A stretch of 13,701 nucleotides of DNA from CAZPRY01 sp964589175 (GTDB taxonomy: Bacteria > Fidelibacterota > UBA2242). Where the stretch lies: positions 1 through 13,701 of the forward strand of contig CAZPRY010000076.1 in the NCBI GenBank assembly GCA_964589175.1, given 5' to 3'. The notes under the pieces were generated by a model. That model saw only the letters and a list, made by a program, of their open reading frames with translations. It was not told the DNA's origin and ran no database searches. A program made the translations under genes and the position numbers. This document shows, one piece after another, positions 8,656 to 13,701 of the stretch (within the stretch, counting starts at the first letter, position 1; each line of letters starts with the position of its first letter).

Positions 8656-8720
8656 ATCATTTTGCTGAAGTGCTCTCGATGGCAGCTGGAAATATAACGG
8701 TTATAACTGCTGGATTTTAA

Positions 8721-9821
8721 ATGCTCCGTGGATACCATAAAATACTATGTGCAATTCTACTGACTCTAATATCCGTCAGCATCGTTGTTGCTCAAGATAG
8801 TACATCGACGACACTGCTCTTCTTCTATGAAGCCGGTTGTCCGCATTGTGCGAGAGTCGACAAATTTCTGCAAGACAGGATCAAGACCACTTATCCGGTT
8901 GAAATCAATTATTATGAAGTCCACGATCCTGATAATGCTTTAATGTTCACTCGTCTTTCGAATCTTTTTAACACTGAAATAAAAACGCCGGTTGTATTTG
9001 TTGGCGATACCCTAATAAAAGGAGATACGAGGGAATCCTTGCGGGATATCGAAGTAGCTGTGCGTAAAGCACTTCGGGCGAATTCGGTTTCGCCATTATC
9101 AAAGTTGGACGTCAAGACTGATCTGAAATATAAAATAACAATTCCCGCTGTCATTATCGCTGCCGCGGTTGATGCTGTGAATCCCTGTGCCTTTGCCGTG
9201 TTGACACTCTTGCTTGGCACAATCCTTGTGGCTAAAAGAAGCAGAAAACAAGTAATCCAGGCTGGGATAGCCTTTACCTGTTCAACCTATATTTCTTATC
9301 TGCTCATGGGGCTCGGACTTTTTGTTACCATTAGAATTGCTGGTATTCAATATTATATCTATATCGGAGTCGCAGTCCTGGCGATCCTGATTGGTCTGGT
9401 GAACATCAAAGATTATTTCTGGTACGGAAAATGGTTCAGCCTGGAGGTGCCGGAACTATGGCGTCCCAAAGTTAAAAAAATCACCTCCAGTGTCACATCC
9501 GTACCGGGTGCCTTCGGTGTTGGATTCGCAGTCAGCATTTTCTTGTTACCCTGTTCGTCAGGACCCTATATTGTCATTATCGGCATGTTGAGCAATTCCG
9601 CCACACGCCTCCAGTCCCTGTTTTTACTCATTCTATATAATCTGATTTTTATCGTGCCCTTTTTATTGATCACCTTTGCCGTTGGTTATGGGCTGACAAC
9701 GACTGCCAGAGTTGAAAAAATACGCCAGGAAAAAATTAAGAAAATGCATCTGGCGACGGGAATAATCATGTTTCTGATTGGAGTCGCTTTAATCGTTATT
9801 GTTCTAACGGGGAACATTTAA
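8721..9821 (+). CDS. Thioredoxin-CcdA/DsbD-like membrane fusion protein
   Basis: This 366-residue protein carries reducing power across the membrane or exchanges disulfides in the periplasm. Residues 1-24 are a signal peptide (SIVVAQ). A thioredoxin-like domain (about 30-120) has the active site CPHC (Cys40, Cys43) and the cis-proline in TPVVF (Pro90). From about residue 139 there are six predicted membrane segments. The first carries VNPCAF (Cys156) and the fourth LLPCSSGPY (Cys278), the cysteine pair of the CcdA/DsbD-beta family that accepts electrons from cytoplasmic thioredoxin. Having thioredoxin before the membrane part differs from DsbD, whose thioredoxin domain is C-terminal. The ribosome site is poor (GGA at 8712-8714). 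The neighbours, a rhodanese-like lipoprotein and a cysteine-rich peptidase, are possible clients. Confidence 0.88.
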   Translation: MLRGYHKILCAILLTLISVSIVVAQDSTSTTLLFFYEAGCPHCARVDKFLQDRIKTTYPVEINYYEVHDPDNALMFTRLSNLFNTEIKTPVVFVGDTLIKGDTRESLRDIEVAVRKALRANSVSPLSKLDVKTDLKYKITIPAVIIAAAVDAVNPCAFAVLTLLLGTILVAKRSRKQVIQAGIAFTCSTYISYLLMGLGLFVTIRIAGIQYYIYIGVAVLAILIGLVNIKDYFWYGKWFSLEVPELWRPKVKKITSSVTSVPGAFGVGFAVSIFLLPCSSGPYIVIIGMLSNSATRLQSLFLLILYNLIFIVPFLLITFAVGYGLTTTARVEKIRQEKIKKMHLATGIIMFLIGVALIVIVLTGNI

Positions 9822-9895
9822 AGGCAATGTCATCGCGTTAATATGATTCGATAAATGAATAATAATTTGACCATCAAAATTACCAGGAGTGCAAA

Positions 9896-11254
9896 ATGAG
9901 AAGGGAATTAAATCATATGAAATCCATGATCCGTTTTATCACTGTCGGAGTTTCATTAACCGCTTTGCTGGTTTGTTTTGTCCTTACGAATGTCAGTTGT
10001 GATCCAAACTGTGATCGTAATAAGGATAATAAACAACGTCCTGCTGCCGTCGATAACAGCACGACGAAATACTTCCCGCCGATCGGCAGGCAGAAGCTCG
10101 GCGACTGTACTTGCTGGTCATCATGCTATTACTATAATACCTACACACAGGCGCGTGATCATGACCTGGATGCCTCGACCGGTGATCCGGATGTAGTCTG
10201 CAGCCCGCGGTTTTTATTCTCGCTGATTTCCCAGGGAACAAGAGGAGCCGAATGCACCGAACATGCCATGGAATTTCTTTCAATTGTGGGCTGTGCGCCG
10301 GTTTCGCAATATTCGATGGATTCCCCTTGGGCGGAATGGCCCGGAGAAGAGGCGAGGATCGCAGCCCTGAAGAATCGGCCTGGTCTGCTTCACAGTATTC
10401 GGGTTGATAACGCCGAGGGACTCGAAATTGTCAAACAGCACATTGCCGACGGCGGTTGCGCGGTCACAAGGGGATTGTTTCGGGCCAACTACCCGGTTTA
10501 TGGCGAGAGTGCCAGCGGACCGGGAACCAGTAATGGCGTGATGTACGCGAAAGTGGGAGAGAACTGGCTGCGACACTCATTGTGCATCTGCGGTTACGAC
10601 GATGAGCGGATATATGTCGATGACCGGGATGGACAGACCTATGCCGGCGCTTTCCTTATTGCTAATAGCGAGGGACAGGACTGGGGTAGCTACAACAGTA
10701 CCGGAACCGGCAGCAAAGGCTTTCTCTGGGTTGCTTATAATATGTTCATTGAAGGCGAATTCGGCCTATATGATCATGATGATAATCCCTATACCGACCC
10801 CTGTTTTGACAATCCGCCTTACCCGACAATTTATTTCCACGATGACCGACCGGACTACGTTCCGTCGCTGTACGCGGTCGTTGGTGTAGATCACAATAAA
10901 CGGAATATGCTTGAACTTACGGGCGGAATCGGTACGAGCGATTCACCCGAGTTCTCCGGTCCGGTTGTGATTGAGCAGACCGATTCGGGCAATATCCCTC
11001 TCAGCGACGAGAACCGTGTGGTAATCGATCTTTCAGGTGGTGCTCATTTAATCGGGACAGGTACCCCAAAGCAGATCTTCGTAAAATTGTACGTAACTGC
11101 ATCGGCAGGCAGCAACGCCACAATTAAGAGTGCGGACTTCTATTACGATCCTGAAGGGGATGGCTCGTATCAAAAATATTCCTCGGCAGATCCGGATGTG
11201 CTTGTCAGGCCTGGTAGTGAAGGATATGCAGCTGTTGACATTACTACTCCCTGA
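9896..11254 (+). CDS. Papain-like (C1) cysteine peptidase lipoprotein with C-terminal beta-domain
   Basis: This 452-residue protein is a secreted, probably lipid-anchored peptidase: the hydrophobic start ends in TNVSC (Cys35). The papain-type catalytic residues can be read in order: GRQKLGDCTCWSS (oxyanion Gln66, Cys73), HSLCICGYDD (His227) and IANSEGQDWG (Asn257). The usual NSWG is NSEG, a departure beside the active-site Asn. The catalytic domain covers about residues 55-285 and is rich in Cys (71, 73, 77 and several more), suggesting disulfides. Residues about 310-452 look beta-rich and I do not recognise the domain; it could bind substrate or the cell surface. AGGAG at 9885-9889 sits six bases before the ATG. 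It follows the thioredoxin-CcdA gene by 74 bases. The C1-like assignment is good; its substrate is unknown. Confidence 0.8.
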   Translation: MRRELNHMKSMIRFITVGVSLTALLVCFVLTNVSCDPNCDRNKDNKQRPAAVDNSTTKYFPPIGRQKLGDCTCWSSCYYYNTYTQARDHDLDASTGDPDVVCSPRFLFSLISQGTRGAECTEHAMEFLSIVGCAPVSQYSMDSPWAEWPGEEARIAALKNRPGLLHSIRVDNAEGLEIVKQHIADGGCAVTRGLFRANYPVYGESASGPGTSNGVMYAKVGENWLRHSLCICGYDDERIYVDDRDGQTYAGAFLIANSEGQDWGSYNSTGTGSKGFLWVAYNMFIEGEFGLYDHDDNPYTDPCFDNPPYPTIYFHDDRPDYVPSLYAVVGVDHNKRNMLELTGGIGTSDSPEFSGPVVIEQTDSGNIPLSDENRVVIDLSGGAHLIGTGTPKQIFVKLYVTASAGSNATIKSADFYYDPEGDGSYQKYSSADPDVLVRPGSEGYAAVDITTP

Positions 11255-11465
11255 TGATTTTTTGATTTTGCTGAAGGATATTGAGTTTACATTATTCCAT
11301 ATTGCGATAATCATAAGTTTTTTGCTTGACAGCAGCAATGAGGTTGTTCAGACCTTCCGTCAGCCAGCAGGCAATTAATTTAGAATATTGACGCAACACT
11401 ATCTGGTCATTTTTTTAAATGCTTCGGATTGCTTTGCATAACAGTTTCAATCGCCAAAATAATTA

Positions 11466-11493
11466 TTGATTGTTTCTTATGAATAGTTATATT
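11466..11493 (+). promoter_or_regulatory. Possible promoter for the DeoR-family gene
   Basis: TTGATT (11466-11471) and TATATT (11488-11493) are separated by 16 bases and lie about 40 bases before the regulator start. The match is moderate and the region is AT-rich, so this could be chance. The remainder of 11255-11536 shows no gene and no clear terminator hairpin. Confidence 0.35.
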
Positions 11494-11536
11494 AACCAAC
11501 GTGTAAATTTTATTGCGAAAGGATAAATAAGAAATA

Positions 11537-12325
11537 ATGAAAGATGCGCAAGCAAAACAAAAGAACACTGTAGATCGCCGTGTCAATATATTAAAAATGA
11601 TTGAAGATAATGGTCAGGTAAATGTACAAACGCTTAGCGAAATGTTCATGGTCAGTAAGGTCACGATTCGGAACGATCTAAAACAGCTCGAGAAGAAAAA
11701 TCTATTGATCAGAAGCCATGGAGGAGCGATAAAGAGCCAAGCCGTTAGTATCGATCAAAAGATAATCGAGAGGGCGACGCAACATCCGGACGAAAAAAGG
11801 AAGATTGGAAAAAAAGCAGCAGAACTGATCAAAGATGGTGACACCATAATTCTGGATTCCGGAACGACGACGATTGAGATCGTAAAACATCTGGATTCAA
11901 AATTAAATATTAAAGTGATCACAAATGCAATCAATATTGCGTTAGAGCTGATAGAAAACGAAAATATTAAAGTGATTATTCCGGGCGGTTTTTTTCGGGA
12001 ATATACGTATTCGCTTGTGGGACCAACGGCAGAGAAGGGGATTCGTAATTATCTGTGTGATAAGGTGTTTCTGGGCGCGGATGGCTTTGACTCAAGTTAT
12101 GGAGTTTCCACTCCGAATATTGAAGAAGCCTATTTAAACAAGGCGATGATCGAAACTGCAAAAGAAGTGATCATTGTTGCTGACTCGAGCAAATTTCAAA
12201 AACGAAGATTTGCATTTGTCGCCGGCCTGGACAAAATCGACATTGTGATCACCGATAAAAACATACTGCCCAACGATAAAACCGCTCTTGAGAGAGCAGG
12301 AATTCAGGTGATCATCGCAGAATAA
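11537..12325 (+). CDS. DeoR-family transcriptional regulator
   Basis: This 262-residue cytoplasmic repressor is the only intact regulator in the window. Residues about 12-66 are the DeoR helix-turn-helix (VDRRVNILKMIEDNG, then VSKVTIRNDLKQLEKKNLLIRSHGGA). The C-terminal effector domain has DSGTTT (107-112), IPGGFFRE, VFLGADGF, GVSTPN and VADSSKF, the usual phosphosugar-binding signature. The GVSTPNIEEA stretch recalls AgaR-like members that sense phosphorylated amino sugars, but this is not enough to name the ligand. AAAGGA at 11518-11523 is 13 bases from the ATG, a longish spacing. It stands alone between a peptidase gene and gene-poor DNA. It may control itself and the glycosidase genes; no operator for it could be identified. 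Confidence 0.92.
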   Translation: MKDAQAKQKNTVDRRVNILKMIEDNGQVNVQTLSEMFMVSKVTIRNDLKQLEKKNLLIRSHGGAIKSQAVSIDQKIIERATQHPDEKRKIGKKAAELIKDGDTIILDSGTTTIEIVKHLDSKLNIKVITNAINIALELIENENIKVIIPGGFFREYTYSLVGPTAEKGIRNYLCDKVFLGADGFDSSYGVSTPNIEEAYLNKAMIETAKEVIIVADSSKFQKRRFAFVAGLDKIDIVITDKNILPNDKTALERAGIQVIIAE

Positions 12326-12925
12326 CATTCTGCCGAAATATAAAACTCCAAATCTTAAATCATATATTATTACTACAAAAGGATTTCAATCCCCAAAAAA
12401 GATTCTGAGCGGGTGGGGCTGGATCTTTGTGTAAATGGGTATGCACGTATAGTTTTCAATCTCTCCGTAAACATTTTGGTAATACGATTCATAACTCCTT
12501 GCAGTCACTGATTGGTGGGCCTCGTCTCTCTGGTGAATCTGGCCGCCAATCTGATCGATAGCCTGTTTCCAACGGAAAAGTCCATTGTTCAATGTGATTT
12601 TCCAGGATCAAATCAACTGATTTTCTGTCCTTCGATACTCCAAAAATAGATTTACAGAAATTGAAACAAACCGGTTTTGGCGGTCACTTGTCTGATGCGG
12701 GGCAGATTGGAATTTTTCAAAACCTTGCGATATTATTATATCTAATGGGGAAACGTTCCTTTAATGCCACACAAAACTTCTCGAGGAACGGTGAAAGCCT
12801 TTTCGGAACAGAAATTAAACTTTTGCGCTGACGCGAAGCTGCATGTAAAAGAAGATAAATGTTGATTGCAAAACAAGGAAAAACAAATAAAGATATAAAA
12901 AAGCAAGGAAAAGTAAGAAAAATAC
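12326..12925. other. Gene-poor region, possibly decayed coding DNA
   Basis: I find no supportable gene here. On the minus strand, adjacent frames around 12700-12386 can be read as protein-like text broken by stops and shifts, so the region may hold an eroded gene. It matches no family I recognise. The last 70 bases are strongly A-rich. No terminator, tRNA or inverted-repeat end of a mobile element was visible. Confidence 0.4.
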
Positions 12926-12954
12926 TTGACACTAAGTTTCAAATCGATTATCTT
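12926..12954 (+). promoter_or_regulatory. Sigma70-type promoter
   Basis: TTGACA (12926-12931) and TATCTT (12949-12954) are spaced by 17 bases in an AT-rich context. A good ribosome site (AAGGAG, 12991-12996) and an ATG at 13007 follow, so this can drive the short frame at 13007 and perhaps the gene at 13326. Confidence 0.6.
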
Positions 12955-13006
12955 CAATCAGGCATACAAAGTATTCAAAACAGGTCGACTAAGGAGAAAT
13001 TAAGTA

Positions 13007-13246
13007 ATGAGAAATCTCGGAAAAAGCAGAAGGAATATGCGAAGGCGCATCTCCTTGGCGACGCGATTCTCTTTGCTGCCGATCAGTTGGGACAAAACAT
13101 ACAAAATAGAAGTATCAGTGCCTCTATCAACACTGGGTATCAATAATACTGCTACTATTGGAGTGGGTTACATGCAGGATAATTCAACAACAAACCGTTT
13201 ACCGGCACAGAGCGCAAGTCTGCCGACGAAAGTTCTTTTACACTAG
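13007..13246 (+). pseudogene. Short frame resembling the C-terminal tail of a secreted beta-sandwich protein
   Basis: The 79-codon frame has a proper ribosome site (AAGGAG, 10 bases ahead) and a promoter upstream. The first 25 or so residues are arginine-rich and look like no known domain or clean signal peptide. The second half (DKTYKIEVSVPLSTLGI, then GVGYMQDNSTTNRLP) reads like the final strands of a DOMON or CBM9-like sandwich. The following gene begins with the first strands of such a fold (IDGDLSDW). The simplest reading is a paralog that lost its middle, leaving start region and tail, possibly with a frame change near 13060-13090. It could instead be a real small protein. The missing piece cannot be shown from this window alone. 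Confidence 0.45.
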
Positions 13247-13325
13247 GAGATTAGGAATGGCTGTAAATTTCTGCGAATCGGAAAAGTTTCTTGTTGTTAA
13301 CACAATAAATGAAGGAGAAAATGTT

Positions 13326-13701
13326 ATGAAAAAGATTCTATTTGTTGCCTTTTTCTTTGTTTTCTGCACGCTCGGATTTTCGCAGATCGTAATTGATGGT
13401 GATCTTTCAGATTGGACGCCTGCGATGCAGATAGATGTTCTGCCGGGGGTTGTGGAAGAGACAGATGATTTCGCTTTGGAAAAAATGGATATAAAGGATG
13501 TGTATATCACAAATGATGAGGATTTCCTTTATATTCGTATTGACATCAACGAAAATGGATTGTTGAGCGAGTTGGGAACGGATCCGGTCGGATGGTTTTC
13601 CTTGTTCATTGACACCGATATGTGTGACACAACCGGTTTAACCTGGGGTTGGTGGGCGATCGGTGCGGACTATTGGATGGTACTCAACTCGTCTGGAGCT
13701 A
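13326..13701 (+). CDS. Secreted protein with CBM9/DOMON-like N-terminus (3' end outside window)
   Basis: 125 complete codons are visible before the edge. Residues 1 to about 19 are a signal peptide (KKILFVAFFFVF, ending GFSQ). The mature part starts IVIDGDLSDWTPA, the typical opening of CBM9-like and related sandwich domains in secreted or surface proteins. It continues with acidic, strand-rich sequence (VYITNDEDFLYIRIDI, WFSLFIDTD), which suggests carbohydrate or metal binding, or simply an extracellular structural domain. AAGGAG at 13312-13317 supports the ATG at 13326; an ATG five bases earlier meets a stop after one further codon. The C-terminal half, where a sorting domain or catalytic part would show, is missing. 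The relation to the fragment just upstream is noted there. Confidence 0.8.
   Translation, partial: MKKILFVAFFFVFCTLGFSQIVIDGDLSDWTPAMQIDVLPGVVEETDDFALEKMDIKDVYITNDEDFLYIRIDINENGLLSELGTDPVGWFSLFIDTDMCDTTGLTWGWWAIGADYWMVLNSSGA

Noticed and set aside
11326..11331. TTGACA as a -35 box before the DeoR gene
   Set aside because: No -10-like sequence occurs at 16-18 bases downstream, and the site is about 200 bases from the start codon.
12386..12592. Minus-strand 68-codon frame in the gene-poor region
   Set aside because: It starts with TTG, has no convincing ribosome site, and the protein-like text continues upstream only in another frame, so it is treated as possible debris and not as a gene.
12749..12759. 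GGAAACGTTCC as a second LacI-type operator
   Set aside because: The palindrome is imperfect around its centre, no promoter with acceptable spacing adjoins it, and no gene follows directly.
12754..12790. Inverted repeat CGTTCC / GGAACG as a terminator or mobile-element end
   Set aside because: The arms are only six bases, the interval is 25 bases, no T-run follows, and no transposase or target-site duplication was seen.
12859..13146. Plus-strand 95-codon frame overlapping the promoter at 12926
   Set aside because: Its composition is lysine/glutamine-rich low-complexity translation of A-rich DNA, it has no ribosome site, and it overlaps the better-supported frame at 13007.

Overview
The window reads as one stretch of a carbohydrate-using, Gram-negative-type bacterium: nearly every product carries a signal peptide or a lipobox. 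Promoters are of ordinary sigma70 type (TTGACA/TAAAAT) and several starts have AGGAG-like ribosome sites, which argues against typical Bacteroidota. My guess is another lineage of the FCB or PVC groups rich in lipoproteins and glycosidases (KSB1/Calditrichota/Latescibacterota-like). That placement is inference and weak. No rRNA, tRNA, CRISPR array or complete insertion sequence was seen.

Layout. (1) 3-689: C-terminal part of a PhoD-like phosphatase that begins outside the window. (2) 805-5263: a tight three-gene run of an exported GH51-type arabinofuranosidase, an amidohydrolase lipoprotein and an exported nitrilase-family hydrolase, with gaps of 21 and 13 bases. (3) 5367-7806: a GH36/melibiase-like lipoprotein behind its own strong promoter, with a perfect LacI/GalR-type operator (TGCAAACGTTTGCA) at the expected transcription start. 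The usual catalytic nucleophile of this protein appears to be replaced. (4) 7861-11254: a DUF1573-rhodanese lipoprotein without the rhodanese cysteine, a thioredoxin-CcdA membrane fusion, and a cysteine-rich papain-like peptidase lipoprotein. (5) 11537-12325: a DeoR-family sugar repressor. (6) 12326-13006: gene-poor DNA ending in a good promoter. (7) 13007-13246: a short reading frame that looks like the tail of a secreted beta-sandwich protein. (8) 13326-end: the start of a secreted protein with a CBM9-like or DOMON-like N-terminus.

How it may work together: regions 2 and 3 look like an envelope-located glycan degradation locus that removes arabinose and possibly galactose-type residues and then handles amide or carboxyl groups. 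The DeoR protein and the LacI-type operator suggest sugar-responsive control. Region 4 looks like a separate envelope thiol-redox and peptidase module. The most interesting points are the altered GH36 active site, the thioredoxin-first CcdA fusion beside an altered rhodanese and a cysteine protease, and the apparent partial-gene remnant in front of the last gene.
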